A stretch of 39,917 nt of DNA from the NCBI GenBank assembly GCA_016213725.1, contig JACQZS010000216.1, positions 1 through 39,917 of the forward strand. Reading direction: 5' to 3'. The position numbers and the translations under genes are program-made. The DNA is from Acidobacteriota bacterium. GTDB taxonomy: Bacteria; Acidobacteriota; Terriglobia; Bryobacterales; Bryobacteraceae. Shown in pieces: positions 1-8,563 of the stretch. The notes under the pieces were generated by a model that saw nothing but the letters and a program-made list of their open reading frames with translations, searched no databases and was not told the DNA's origin. Position 1 is the stretch's first letter; each line of letters opens with the position of its first letter.

Positions 1-396
1 CAGCGTGCCGTCGATCGCCTTTGGTTCGCCGCCGCTCACCGGGGCGTCCAGGAACTGCACCCCTTGCGCCGCGCAGGCCTGTCCCACCTTCTGCGCCACG
101 ATGGGGCTGATGGAACTCATGTCCACCACGATGCTTCCCGGCGCCGCGCCTTCCAGCACGCCGCCGGCGCCGAACACGGCCGCTTCCACCTCCGGCCCGT
201 CCGGCAGCATGGTGATCACCACTTCGCTGCCCGCGGCGGCAGCGGCGGCCGATGCGGCCGCAACCGCGCCCGCGCCCGTGACCTCCGCCACCGCGTCCGG
301 CACGATATCGAACACCGTCAATTCATGACCCGCCTTCAGCAGGTTCTTCGCCATGGGCTTGCCCATGATGCCGAGGCCGACAAATCCGACTTTCAT
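1..396 (-). CDS. garR: GarR-like 2-hydroxy-3-oxopropionate (tartronate semialdehyde) reductase, 3' end cut by window edge
   Basis: The first 132 codons are present; the C-terminal catalytic half lies outside the window. The N-terminus MKVGFVGLGIMGKPMAKNL carries the GLGIMG dinucleotide-binding loop (residues 7-12), DMSSISP follows near residue 92, and the substrate-binding motif DAPVSGGEPKA lies near residue 116. These are signatures of the beta-hydroxyacid dehydrogenase family and closest to GarR/GlxR, which reduce tartronate semialdehyde to D-glycerate with NAD(P)H in galactarate, glucarate and glyoxylate metabolism. The start is supported by AAGGAGAG about six bases upstream. It is the last visible gene of a minus-strand sugar operon, separated from the aldo/keto reductase by tandem repeats. 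3-Hydroxyisobutyrate dehydrogenase is the main alternative; the catalytic lysine region cannot be seen. Confidence 0.85.
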   Translation of the reverse strand, partial: MKVGFVGLGIMGKPMAKNLLKAGHELTVFDIVPDAVAEVTGAGAVAAASAAAAAAGSEVVITMLPDGPEVEAAVFGAGGVLEGAAPGSIVVDMSSISPIVAQKVGQACAAQGVQFLDAPVSGGEPKAIDGTL

Positions 397-410
397 CGCA
401 ACTCTCCTTC

Positions 411-500
411 ACCCGGTCTAAACTAAGCACCCGGTCTAAACTAAGCACCCGGTCTCAACTAAGCACCCGGTCTCAACTAAGCACCCGATCTCAACTAAGC
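411..500. repeat. Five tandem 18-bp repeats between the aldo/keto reductase and garR
   Basis: Five back-to-back copies of an 18-base unit, ACCCGGTCTAAACTAAGC on the plus strand, start at 411, 429, 447, 465 and 483. Copies 1 and 2 are identical; copies 3 and 4 carry C for A at unit position 10; copy 5 also has A for G at position 6. On the transcribed minus strand each unit begins GCTTAG, and the unit nearest the aldo/keto reductase supplies that gene's last alanine codon and TAG stop. The array ends immediately before the Shine-Dalgarno of garR. It looks like expansion of the gene terminus. Confidence 0.95.
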
Positions 501-1439
501 CACGGGCCCGCGCAGCGGACCCCACTGCGCGGCCAGCGTCTTGCCGCGCTCCGTCACCGCCGTCATCTCCTTCTGGTCCAGCGGCCTGTACTCGCGCGCG
601 GCGGCCAGCGCGCGCCGCAACTCATCCTGGTTGCGCATGCCCACCAGCGCCACGCACAGCCCCTGCAGGCCCCACACATAACGCAGTGACGACGCGTAGT
701 CCTCCTGCGAGATCAGCCTTCCGGGGCCGTTCTTCACCGGCCCGCCCAGCACTTTCATCGCGATCACGCCGATGTTGCGCTTGCGGCACTCCGGCATCAC
801 CTTTTCCTCGAAGCCGTAGATGTGCCGCTCCACGAAGTTCAGCGAGAACATGCACAGCTCGATCTCGCCGGTTTCGATCACCGGCAGCGCCCGCGCCGGC
901 CGCAGGTGGGCGGTGAGCCCGATGTGGCGGATGAGCCCCTGCTTCTTGGCGTCTACCAACGCTGCCAGCGTGCCGTCAGGCGCAATCACCTGCTTGATGT
1001 CCGGATAGCGGTCCGTGCGCCCCACGTTGTGGATGAGCACGCAGTCCAGATGGTCGGTCTGCAGCTTCCGCAGGCTGTCCTTGATCTGGTACATCGCGTC
1101 GCCCCTGGCGTTGGTCTCCACCTTGGAAACCAGGAACACCTTGTCGCGGCGGCCCTTCAGCGCCGGCCCCAGGCGCACCTCGCTCTCGCCATAGGGCGGC
1201 GCCGTATCGATGTAGTTCAGCCCGTTGTCCACAGCCTCGGCGATGAAGCGGTCCACATGCGCCTGTTCCACGCCGGGGTCGCCCAGATACTGCGAGCCCA
1301 GGCCAAGCATGGAGGCTTGGAAGTTGATCCGGCCCAGCCGCCGCGTGGGCAGTGTGCCGGCAGCGGCCTGGCTCTTGCCGGCCAGCGCTGCGGCGGCGGC
1401 TGTAGCTTTGAAGAGATCGCGTCGCGTGATGTGGGGCAT
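495..1439 (-). CDS. Tat-exported aldo/keto reductase
   Basis: A 314-residue NAD(P)H-dependent aldo/keto reductase. The N-terminus has a twin-arginine signal, TRRDLFK at residues 5-11 followed by an Ala-rich stretch, so the protein should be folded with its cofactor and exported by Tat. The barrel domain starts near residue 33. The catalytic tetrad is visible: Asp78 and Tyr83 in IDTAPPYGES, Lys106 in LVSKVE and His137 in LIHNVG. It is nine bases downstream of the GH4 gene in the same operon, so a role in oxidising or reducing a sugar released by the neighbours is likely but the substrate is unknown. The ATG lacks a close Shine-Dalgarno sequence, suggesting translation coupled to the upstream stop. 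The stop codon lies inside an 18-bp tandem repeat. Confidence 0.9.
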   Translation of the reverse strand: MPHITRRDLFKATAAAAALAGKSQAAAGTLPTRRLGRINFQASMLGLGSQYLGDPGVEQAHVDRFIAEAVDNGLNYIDTAPPYGESEVRLGPALKGRRDKVFLVSKVETNARGDAMYQIKDSLRKLQTDHLDCVLIHNVGRTDRYPDIKQVIAPDGTLAALVDAKKQGLIRHIGLTAHLRPARALPVIETGEIELCMFSLNFVERHIYGFEEKVMPECRKRNIGVIAMKVLGGPVKNGPGRLISQEDYASSLRYVWGLQGLCVALVGMRNQDELRRALAAAREYRPLDQKEMTAVTERGKTLAAQWGPLRGPVA

Positions 1440-1448
1440 AGCGGGATT

Positions 1449-2876
1449 CTACTCCGTCCTTTGTTCGATCAGGGTGGAAAATCGTTTGCCGATGGCCAGC
1501 GCGGGGTCCAGCGGCACGTCCACCGGCTTGCAGTCCGGCGGAATCGAGATCACGGGCCGCGGGATCATCCGCTGGCCCTCGAACTGCGGCAGCCACTGGC
1601 GCTCCGCTTCCAGCATCTCCGCGCACATCTCGCGGATCTCGGCCAGCGTGCAGACGGCGCTCGACAGCGGATCGAGCGACGCCGCGTGCACAATGTGCTC
1701 CGTATCGCCGCTCAGCGCCGCATGCACCGCCAGCATCTGCACGTTGATGTTGGTCTGGCAGAGCGCCGCGCACTGCGGCGGCAGGTCGCCCACAAAGGTC
1801 GGCCGCAGCCCCGTGTCGTCTGCGAACGTCGGCACTTCCACGCAGCAGCCCTGCGGCAGGTTGGCGATGTAGCCGTCGTTCCTCACGTTGCCCATGAAGC
1901 GGAACGGCTTTCCGGTGGCCACGGCTTCGATGATGTAGGAACAGTACTCCACGCTGCGCTTCTCGATCTTCGTCGTCTCGAACTGCAGCGGGTCGTGCTG
2001 GTCGTAGTAGTCGCCGATGGCCCGGCACCACGAATAGTAGGCCCCGGATTCGCCGCCGAACGCCGGCTCGTCGCAGTAGAGGTCCAGCGCCTTGCGGTTC
2101 TTGCGGAACCACGGCACATACTCGCTGAGGTGGCCCGTGCTCTCCGTCATGAAGTAGCCGTAGTGGCGGAAGACCTCGCCGCGCACCTTCTCGTTCTTGT
2201 AGAACTCCGGCCGCTCGAACACCTCGCGCAGGTGCGGGTAGAGGTCGCGCCCCTTGTGCTCCAGCCGCAGGAACCAGTCCATGTGGTTGATGCCGCCGCA
2301 GGTGTAGGTGATCTCCTCCTTGGGCACCTCCGAGTAGCGGGCGATCAGGTCCAGCGTGGTTTGCACACCGTGGCAAAGCCCGACGAACGAAACGTCGGTG
2401 GCCTGGCCCAGCGCGAAGCAGTTGGCCGCCATCGGGTTGGCGTACTGCAGCATGATGGCGCCCGGCTTGGCCAGGCGCTCCATGTCGCGCGCGATGTCCA
2501 CCAGCAGGGGAATGGTGCGCAGCCCGCGGAAAAGCCCGCCCGGCCCCAGTGAATCCGCGATGCACTGGTCAATGCCGTACTTCAGCGGGATCTTGTAGTC
2601 GAGTTCGAACGCGTCAACGCCGCCCACCTGCACCATCACGACGACGAAATCGGCGTCACGAATGGCCTCGGCGCGGTCCAGCGTGGCCCACACCTTGCCC
2701 GGCAGCCCGTTGTCGCGGATCATCCGCTGGCCGAAGGCCTCCATGGAGCGCAGCTTCGGTTCCGTTCGGCTCATCAAGGCGAACTCGGCGTCGGCCAGCG
2801 CCGGAGTGGCCATGATGTCGGACATCAGCGTCTTGCAGAAGACGATGCTGCCGGCCCCGATCATTGCGATCTTCAT
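1449..2876 (-). CDS. Glycoside hydrolase family 4 protein, alpha-galactosidase (MelA) type
   Basis: A 475-residue cytoplasmic GH4 enzyme. GH4 enzymes use NAD+ and a divalent metal and pass through a transient 3-keto sugar. Visible features are the N-terminal nucleotide-binding MKIAMIGAGS (residues 1-10), the substrate-binding ANPM motif (146-149), and the expected metal ligands Cys168 in LCHG and His198 in CGGINHMDWF; the latter string resembles MelA-type alpha-galactosidases more than the 6-phospho-glucosidases. The start is set by AGGAGGG just upstream, which overlaps the stop codon of the upstream gene; a longer reading frame to 2963 would run into that gene and is not used. With galT in the same operon, release of galactose from an alpha-galactoside is the likely job. 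Alpha-glucosidase or alpha-galacturonidase activity cannot be excluded, since GH4 includes these. Confidence 0.88.
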   Translation of the reverse strand: MKIAMIGAGSIVFCKTLMSDIMATPALADAEFALMSRTEPKLRSMEAFGQRMIRDNGLPGKVWATLDRAEAIRDADFVVVMVQVGGVDAFELDYKIPLKYGIDQCIADSLGPGGLFRGLRTIPLLVDIARDMERLAKPGAIMLQYANPMAANCFALGQATDVSFVGLCHGVQTTLDLIARYSEVPKEEITYTCGGINHMDWFLRLEHKGRDLYPHLREVFERPEFYKNEKVRGEVFRHYGYFMTESTGHLSEYVPWFRKNRKALDLYCDEPAFGGESGAYYSWCRAIGDYYDQHDPLQFETTKIEKRSVEYCSYIIEAVATGKPFRFMGNVRNDGYIANLPQGCCVEVPTFADDTGLRPTFVGDLPPQCAALCQTNINVQMLAVHAALSGDTEHIVHAASLDPLSSAVCTLAEIREMCAEMLEAERQWLPQFEGQRMIPRPVISIPPDCKPVDVPLDPALAIGKRFSTLIEQRTE

Positions 2877-2886
2877 GGCGTCCCTC

Positions 2887-4734
2887 CTAGTTGGGAAGCT
2901 CGCGCACGGCGATGTTCCGGAAGCGGTGCTTGCCGCCTTCCTTCCAGATCTTGTTGCCGCCATGCACCTGCACGGCGATCATGCCATCCAGCGCGCCGTC
3001 GGCGGCGTGGTTCGAGGTGTCGGACCAGTTGGTCAACTGCGTGCCGTTCACCCACACCGTAATGCGCGGGATGTCGCCCTCGATGCGCGCCCGCACCGTG
3101 TTCCACTGGTTTTCCTTCCAGTGCTTGCGCCAATCCTGCACTTGCCAGGTCACCACGTCCTTCAGCCGCTCGCCATACACGCCGAACAGCGTTCCGCCCT
3201 CGCGGAAGTCCAGCAGCACTTGGTAGGCCTCGCCTTTCTCTGATGAGCGTAGGAACAGGCCGCCGTCGCAGCCCCAGTCCGGCATCACCTCGGCGTAGAC
3301 CTCCACATTCCGGTACTTCTTGTTGGTGAGCAGGATGCCTCCCTTGCCCGGCGGGTTCTGCGTGCCTGTGAGAACGCCGTTCTCCACCTTCCAGTCCGGC
3401 GTGGTGCCGTGGTGGTTGGTCTGGCTGATGTGCCAGCCCGTGAGGTCCTTGCCGTTGAAGATCGGCGTGAAGCCGGCCGGCACGCGCGCGTCGTCGGCCG
3501 TGGCGGGCAGCAGTTCATAGCGGTGCGGCACGGGCCGGGCCGCGGCCACTTCCTTGGCTTCCACTTCGGCGTCCAGCGCGTCCATCGCCTGCATCGCGGC
3601 GGAAGTGGCCTGCATCTGGTCGTTCTCCAGCGGCACCTGCACCATCCGCCAGCGCGAGTTGTGGATGGCCGTGCGTTTCGTCGTCAACTGCTGCACCTTG
3701 CGCGCCTGCTCCAGCATGGGCGTTGGCAGCGCCGTGAGATCCAGCCCGGCCGCCAGTTCCTCGGCGGTGAACACCTTCACCTGCAGGCCGTCGATCCGTA
3801 GCGCGTAGTAGCCCGGCTTCAGCCCGGTCACCTTCAGAGTCTCGCGGTTCAAGGTCTCCTGGAAATCGGAGGACTTCACGGCCAGCGCCGTGGGGCCGTC
3901 ACCGAAGTCGATCGGCATCGGAAGCGCCTTGTCGTCCTGCGACCAGGAAACGGCCGCGCCGCCCTTCAGTCCGCTCACCGCCGTGTTCTCCTGCTTCGTC
4001 ACGCGTGCGCCGGCGGCGTCGATCTCCACCACGCTCACCACCGCCGGTGCGCCCCAGTTCTTCAGCAGCGCGCCGGCCATGATCAGGTGCCCGCTGGCGC
4101 CAGGATGCACGCGATCCGGGATGATCCGCTGCGCCATCTCCGCGTTCGTCGCGTTGGCCTTTTCCAGCATCTTCACCACCGGCGCATTCAGGTCGGCCAC
4201 CTGCATGCCTTCCTTGGCTGCCAACTCCTGGAGAAAATCGCCGAACTTGATCAGCACCGGATTGTAGCCCCCGCCGGCCATCGGCGCGCGGGTGACTTCG
4301 TCATAGGGAGAGGGCCGGATGGCAGTGATCTTCACGCCCGGCACCAGCGCCTTGAGCTGCGCGATCATGCCCGTGTAGCCGGTCTTGTACCAATCCTGAA
4401 TGTAGGCGTCCAGGGGCCGGTAGCGGCCGTCGTTCATCCCCAGCATGATGGTGACCACCGTGGGCTTGTAAGGCGCCACGTCGCGCTTCAGGCGCTCATC
4501 TACGGTGCCGCCGCCGCCGCCCGTTACGCGGTCGCCGCCCCAGCCGGAGTGCGTGAACTTCACGTCCAGCCCGGGGAAGCGCGTGCGCACGAAGGTCTCG
4601 GTGAATACGGTGTACAGCCGCTGATCCGTAATGCTGTCGCCGTAAAACACCACACGGTCGCCAGATTTCAATTGAAAAGCGCTTTGGCCGAATGCGGCTA
4701 GCGCCAGCAGGGAAATCAAAACCAAACGCATCAT
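2887..4734 (-). CDS. Secreted SGNH/GDSL hydrolase fused to a DUF1080 (3-keto-disaccharide hydrolase type) domain
   Basis: A 615-residue two-domain protein with an N-terminal signal peptide (residues 1 to about 18). The SGNH esterase domain comes first: Ser34 in GDSIT, Gly in HSGWGG near 64, Asn101 in LGMND, and Asp207/His210 in PDRVHPG, so all four blocks are intact. After a linker of about 170 residues a DUF1080 domain fills about 421-613, starting GFTPIFNGKDLTGW. This domain is a concanavalin-like sandwich found in hydrolases that cleave 3-keto-glycosides. The gene lies between galT and the GH4 gene with gaps of 28 and 10 bases. A likely role is removing acyl groups and cleaving an oxidised oligosaccharide outside the cytoplasm; this is inference from domains and context. 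Two ATG codons start it, at 4734 and 4731. Confidence 0.9.
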   Translation of the reverse strand: MMRLVLISLLALAAFGQSAFQLKSGDRVVFYGDSITDQRLYTVFTETFVRTRFPGLDVKFTHSGWGGDRVTGGGGGTVDERLKRDVAPYKPTVVTIMLGMNDGRYRPLDAYIQDWYKTGYTGMIAQLKALVPGVKITAIRPSPYDEVTRAPMAGGGYNPVLIKFGDFLQELAAKEGMQVADLNAPVVKMLEKANATNAEMAQRIIPDRVHPGASGHLIMAGALLKNWGAPAVVSVVEIDAAGARVTKQENTAVSGLKGGAAVSWSQDDKALPMPIDFGDGPTALAVKSSDFQETLNRETLKVTGLKPGYYALRIDGLQVKVFTAEELAAGLDLTALPTPMLEQARKVQQLTTKRTAIHNSRWRMVQVPLENDQMQATSAAMQAMDALDAEVEAKEVAAARPVPHRYELLPATADDARVPAGFTPIFNGKDLTGWHISQTNHHGTTPDWKVENGVLTGTQNPPGKGGILLTNKKYRNVEVYAEVMPDWGCDGGLFLRSSEKGEAYQVLLDFREGGTLFGVYGERLKDVVTWQVQDWRKHWKENQWNTVRARIEGDIPRITVWVNGTQLTNWSDTSNHAADGALDGMIAVQVHGGNKIWKEGGKHRFRNIAVRELPN

Positions 4735-4762
4735 CGTACGTGTCCTTTCAGGCTCGGAGGTC

Positions 4763-5797
4763 TCAGGCTCGGAAATGCCGTTCGCTCAACTCCCGCAGGC
4801 GCGCCGCCGCCCACTCGGGCGTGATGTCGCGCTGCGGCATGGCCAGCATTTCGTAGCCGACCAGAAACTTGCGCACCGTCGCCGAACGCAGCAGCGGTGG
4901 ATAGAAATGCATGTGCAAATGCCATGCCTCGTTGCGCGGCCCCGAGGGCCGCTGGTGGAATCCGCCGGAATACGGGAACGAGATTTCAAACAGGTTGTCG
5001 TAGCGCGTGGTCAGGCGCTTCAGTATGTCGGCCAGGCCGTCGCGCTCATCCGCCGTCAGGTCGTCCAATCCGGTCACATGGCGACGGCTGATCACCATCG
5101 TTTCGAAAGGCCACACGGCCCACCATGGCACCAGCGCGGCGAAGTGCCCGTTGGCGCACACCAGCCGCTCGCCGCTCTTGAGTTCGTGCTCCAGGTAGTC
5201 GCCCAGCAGCGTGCGCCCGTGCGCGCGGAAATAATCTTCCTGCGCCGCCTGCTCCTTCTCAATCTCGTTCGGCAGCAGCGAACTGGCCCAGATCTGGCAG
5301 TGCGGATGAGGGTTGCTGCAGCCCATCATGGCGCCGCGGTTCTCGAAGATCTCCACGTAGGCGATCCCTGGCGTCGCGTTCAGCTCCTGGTACTGTTCCG
5401 CCCAGGTGTCCACGACGGCGCGCAGGTCCGCTGTCTCCATCTCGGCCACGGTCAGGTCGTGGCGAGGCGAAAAACAGATGACACGGCAGATGCCGGAAAC
5501 CGCCTCGGCCTTGAGCAAATCGTGCGGCTGCGCCTCTCCGGCGGTCGTTGCCGGCAGCAACGCCGCGAAGTCGTTCTCAAAGACGAAAGTCTGCGCGTAA
5601 GCCGGGTTGTGATGGCCGCCGGCCCGTTCGTTGCCGGGGCAAAGGTAGCACTTCGGATCGTATTGGAGGCGCGTCTCGGGGGGTAGCTTTTCCACCTGGC
5701 CCTGCCAGGGCCGCTTCGTGCGATGCGGTGAAACCAGCACCCATTCGCGCGTAAGCGGATTGTACCGGCGATGCGGGTGTTCAGTGAGGTCAAACAT
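4763..5797 (-). CDS. galT: Galactose-1-phosphate uridylyltransferase
   Basis: A 344-residue GalT of the Leloir pathway, which exchanges UMP between UDP-glucose and galactose-1-phosphate. Zinc-site cysteines Cys50 and Cys53 lie in CYLCPGN, and the active-site HPH lies in [10 protein letters not shown] at 164-166, with His166 as the expected uridylylated residue. The length is usual for the family. The chosen start is [15 protein letters not shown], which matches where the family begins; the frame is open further upstream but contains no other plausible start nearby. There is no Shine-Dalgarno sequence: the 22 bases before ATG are an inverted repeat. It is the first gene of the minus-strand galactoside operon that continues through the SGNH-DUF1080, GH4, aldo/keto reductase and GarR-like genes. 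Confidence 0.95.
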   Translation of the reverse strand: MFDLTEHPHRRYNPLTREWVLVSPHRTKRPWQGQVEKLPPETRLQYDPKCYLCPGNERAGGHHNPAYAQTFVFENDFAALLPATTAGEAQPHDLLKAEAVSGICRVICFSPRHDLTVAEMETADLRAVVDTWAEQYQELNATPGIAYVEIFENRGAMMGCSNPHPHCQIWASSLLPNEIEKEQAAQEDYFRAHGRTLLGDYLEHELKSGERLVCANGHFAALVPWWAVWPFETMVISRRHVTGLDDLTADERDGLADILKRLTTRYDNLFEISFPYSGGFHQRPSGPRNEAWHLHMHFYPPLLRSATVRKFLVGYEMLAMPQRDITPEWAAARLRELSERHFRA

Positions 5798-5827
5798 TAC
5801 AGAGGATTCAGGCTCTGTATCATCGTA
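5798..5827. promoter_or_regulatory. Inverted repeat and overlapping divergent -10 elements between galT and the beta-helix gene
   Basis: TACAGAG (5798-5804) and CTCTGTA (5813-5819) are perfect 7-base inverted arms around an 8-base spacer. The left arm touches the galT start codon. A -10-like TACGAT on the minus strand (5822-5827) would start transcription inside the repeat, and a -10-like TATCAT on the plus strand (5818-5823) overlaps the right arm. The arrangement fits either a repressor operator controlling both directions or an mRNA stem-loop covering the galT ribosome-binding region. No -35 element is convincing. Confidence 0.55.
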
Positions 5828-5891
5828 TGCGATGGAGCAGCCGCCTGGCGCACGCCGCGCCGCCGGTGCCGCTCCCTCGCAGGAGCCCGAT

Positions 5892-7832
5892 ATGACCCGC
5901 TTTCTCCTCATCCTCGTCCTGTTTTCCGCGGCCCTCTGCGCGCAGAACGGCGCCACGCCGGGCAAGTTCACCGTCGAGCACCCCACACTGCTCAACCTCG
6001 GCTTCGAATGGGCCATCAGCGGCGATGCCAACCGCAACGCCACCGTGGACGTCCACTTCCGCGCCGCGGGCGAAACCGCCTGGCGCCCTGCCCTGCCCCT
6101 GGTCCGCATCGGCGGCGAGCGCGTCTACCGCGACCGCGAGCACCTCGACTACACCGTGCCCGACGGCTTCGCAGGCAGCATCCTCAACCTTCAGCCCGGC
6201 ACCGAATACGAGTGCCGCTTCGAGATGAAAGACCCCGATGGCGTCAGCGGCCCGGCGCAGCAGCTCGTGAAGGTCCGCACCCGCACGGAGCCGCAGCCCT
6301 ACGCCGCCGGCCGCAAGCTCCACGTCTACCCGCCAGACTACAAGGGCGAGCGGCTCCAGCCCGCCTTCGACAGCCTGCTGGAGGCCTACTATGGCGCCGG
6401 CCTCGGCGATTGGTCGGTCGTCTGGGAACGCCGCGCCCAGCCCGGTGACACCATCCTGCTCCACGCCGGCCTCTACCGGCCCGAACGCCTCAACTACGTC
6501 GACCCCATGATGACGCCCTTCGATGGCACCATGTCTCTCACCCTCAAAGCCACGCCCGAGAAGCCGATCACCATCACCGCCGCCGGCGACGGCGAAGTGG
6601 TGCTCGACGGCGGCGGTAATCATCGCCTCTTCGAGGTGATGGCCACCTCCTGGCACATCTTTGAGAACCTCACCTTCCGCAACACCGACGTCGCCATCCT
6701 CGCCGGCCAGAAGGAAGTCACCGGCGCCGTCGGCCTGGCCGTGAAGAACTGCCGTTTTGAAGGCGTTGGCTTCGCCGTCTGGACCGAGTACGCCGGCTCC
6801 AGCGACTTCTATATCGCCGACAACCTGATGCTCGGCCGCGACGACCGCTTCCGCCTCATCGGCTGGACCGGCCCCCGCTGGGCCAGCGCCGGCCCCTACG
6901 GCTCCCACCTCCTCACCAGCTACTACGCCATCAAGGTCTACGGCCCCGGCCACGTCATCGCCCACAACGCCATCGCCTACTTCCACGACGCCATCGGCAT
7001 CTCCACCTACGGCACGCCCGAAAAGAATCCCGACCGCCGCGCCTCCAGCATCGACATCTACGGCAACGACATGCACATGTCCAACGACGACTTCATCGAG
7101 ACCGACGGCGGCGTTCACAACATCCGCGTCTTCGAAAACCGCGGCGTCAACGCCGCCCAGGGCGGCTACAGCTCACAGCCCGTCTTCGGCGGACCCGCCT
7201 ACTTCTACCGCAACCTGCTCTATCACGTGCCCTCCGGTGTCGCCTTCAAGTTCTCCGCCAAGCCCGCCGGCCTCTTCGTCTGGCACAACACCCTCATCGG
7301 AGAGCAGACCGTCGGCGACCCCTATTCCAACACCCACTTCGCCAACAACCTCTTCCTCGGCCGCGATACCCCGGGCCGCGGCATCATGACCTGGGCCAAT
7401 GCCACCTCGGCTTTCAGTTCGGACTACAACGGCTACCGCCCGAACAAGGGCGTCGCCGCGCAGTACCGCTGGCTCGCGCCCAAACCCGGCGCCACCGCCT
7501 ACACGCCCGCGAAAGAGGATTGGCAGACCTTCCGCACACTCAGTGAACTCCGCGCCGCCACCGGTCAGGAGCAGCACGGCCGCGAAGTGGACTTCGACAT
7601 CTTCGAACGGCTTGCGCCGCCCGACCCCGCCTTGCGCCACGCCGTCTATCACGCCATGGACCTCAACTTCCGCCTGAAGCCCGCCAGCGCCGCCGTGGAC
7701 GCAGGTAAGCCGATCCCCACCGTCAACGACGGCTTCACCGGCAAAGCGCCGGACCTCGGCGCGCTGGAGCTAGGCAAGCCGCAGCCGCATTACGGCCCGC
7801 GCTGGATCAACTGGCAGCCGTTCTACCGCTGA
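5892..7832 (+). CDS. Secreted right-handed parallel beta-helix protein
   Basis: A 646-residue exported protein with signal peptide [18 protein letters not shown]. Residues about 25-130 look like a fibronectin-III-type domain ([11 protein letters not shown] is typical of such domains). From about residue 180 the sequence has the Asn/Gly- and hydrophobic-rich turns of a parallel beta-helix, for example [20 protein letters not shown]-like strands, IADNLMLG and [17 protein letters not shown], a fold of pectate lyases and other polysaccharide lyases or epimerases. I see no decisive catalytic motif that would fix the substrate. The start is chosen on AGGAG seven bases upstream and the signal peptide; an in-frame ATG at 5718 would run into galT. 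It is transcribed away from galT and may share control with that operon through the inverted repeat between them. Confidence 0.8.
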   Translation: MTRFLLILVLFSAALCAQNGATPGKFTVEHPTLLNLGFEWAISGDANRNATVDVHFRAAGETAWRPALPLVRIGGERVYRDREHLDYTVPDGFAGSILNLQPGTEYECRFEMKDPDGVSGPAQQLVKVRTRTEPQPYAAGRKLHVYPPDYKGERLQPAFDSLLEAYYGAGLGDWSVVWERRAQPGDTILLHAGLYRPERLNYVDPMMTPFDGTMSLTLKATPEKPITITAAGDGEVVLDGGGNHRLFEVMATSWHIFENLTFRNTDVAILAGQKEVTGAVGLAVKNCRFEGVGFAVWTEYAGSSDFYIADNLMLGRDDRFRLIGWTGPRWASAGPYGSHLLTSYYAIKVYGPGHVIAHNAIAYFHDAIGISTYGTPEKNPDRRASSIDIYGNDMHMSNDDFIETDGGVHNIRVFENRGVNAAQGGYSSQPVFGGPAYFYRNLLYHVPSGVAFKFSAKPAGLFVWHNTLIGEQTVGDPYSNTHFANNLFLGRDTPGRGIMTWANATSAFSSDYNGYRPNKGVAAQYRWLAPKPGATAYTPAKEDWQTFRTLSELRAATGQEQHGREVDFDIFERLAPPDPALRHAVYHAMDLNFRLKPASAAVDAGKPIPTVNDGFTGKAPDLGALELGKPQPHYGPRWINWQPFYR

Positions 7833-7843
7833 GGGGGATTGGA

Positions 7844-8560
7844 ATGAACAGACGCGTCTCCGCAATGCTGGCGCAGATCGAAGCGTTCCTCGCCTCGCAC
7901 GTGGACCCTGTGTTCGCCGCGGGCCAGCAAGGCTTCTTCCGGGATTCCGTCCCCACCTGCGGCGTGCGGACCGTGCACGTCAACGAACTGGTGCGGTTGG
8001 TCTATCGCGAGGTGAAGAAGTGGGAGGTCGCTGATCGTGACCAGCTCATGGAAGCGCTCTGGAAGACCCGGAAACTGGAGCCGGGCGTGGTGGTGTGTCA
8101 CGTCTACCGCCGCTTCGGCAAGAGTTTCGGCGCGCGCGAGTTCGATCTCTTCGAAAGCTGGCTGGAGCGCTACGTGACCAACTGGGCGCACTCCGACGGC
8201 TTGTCGTCCTGGCTGTTGGCCGCCTGCATCGGCAATCAGCCCGAACTCCGCCACCGCCTTCCGCCCTGGACGAAATCGGGCAATCGCTGGAAACGGCGCG
8301 CCGCCGCCGTGAGTCTCCTGCACGAGGCCAAGCGGGGCCGGCATCTCGAAGACGTACTGGCCATGGCCGCGCGTCTGCTGAAAGACCGCGACGACATGGT
8401 GGAGAAGGGGGTGGGCTGGTTGCTGAAGGAGGCCTATCCGGCGCGGCCGCGCGAGGTGGTGGAGTTCCTCAGCCGGCACGGCCGTGAGGCTACACGACTC
8501 ACCCTGCGCTATGCGGCGGAGAAAATGACACCCGCTGATCGGGCCAGAGTGTTGGGCTGA
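7844..8560 (+). CDS. AlkD-like DNA alkylation repair protein
   Basis: A 238-residue all-helical HEAT-like repeat protein of the AlkD family, DNA glycosylases that remove bulky or cationic N3/N7-alkylated bases without flipping them. Trp114 and Asp118 in NWAHSDGLSSW and Trp192 in GVGWLLKEA have the same mutual spacing as the Trp-Asp-Trp set of Bacillus AlkD (109, 113, 187), offset by five, so the active site appears complete. The basic KSGNRWKRRAAA segment is also typical. It starts 11 bases after the beta-helix gene and probably shares its transcript, though the functions are unrelated. The stop is 3 bases from the convergent stop of the next gene. Confidence 0.88.
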   Translation: MNRRVSAMLAQIEAFLASHVDPVFAAGQQGFFRDSVPTCGVRTVHVNELVRLVYREVKKWEVADRDQLMEALWKTRKLEPGVVVCHVYRRFGKSFGAREFDLFESWLERYVTNWAHSDGLSSWLLAACIGNQPELRHRLPPWTKSGNRWKRRAAAVSLLHEAKRGRHLEDVLAMAARLLKDRDDMVEKGVGWLLKEAYPARPREVVEFLSRHGREATRLTLRYAAEKMTPADRARVLG

Positions 8561-8563
8561 AGG

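Noticed and set aside
411-500. CRISPR array
   Set aside because: Units are directly abutting with no spacers, only 18 bases long and overlap a stop codon; no cas genes are near.
822-2552. 576-residue open frame on the plus strand across the aldo/keto reductase and GH4 genes
   Set aside because: It is antisense to two well-supported genes, has His/Arg/Ala-rich composition typical of high-G+C shadow frames and matches no family.
5820-7118. 432-residue minus-strand frame opposite the beta-helix gene
   Set aside because: Val/Gly/Ala/Asp-rich shadow of the third-position bias of the real gene; the plus-strand frame has a signal peptide and Shine-Dalgarno.
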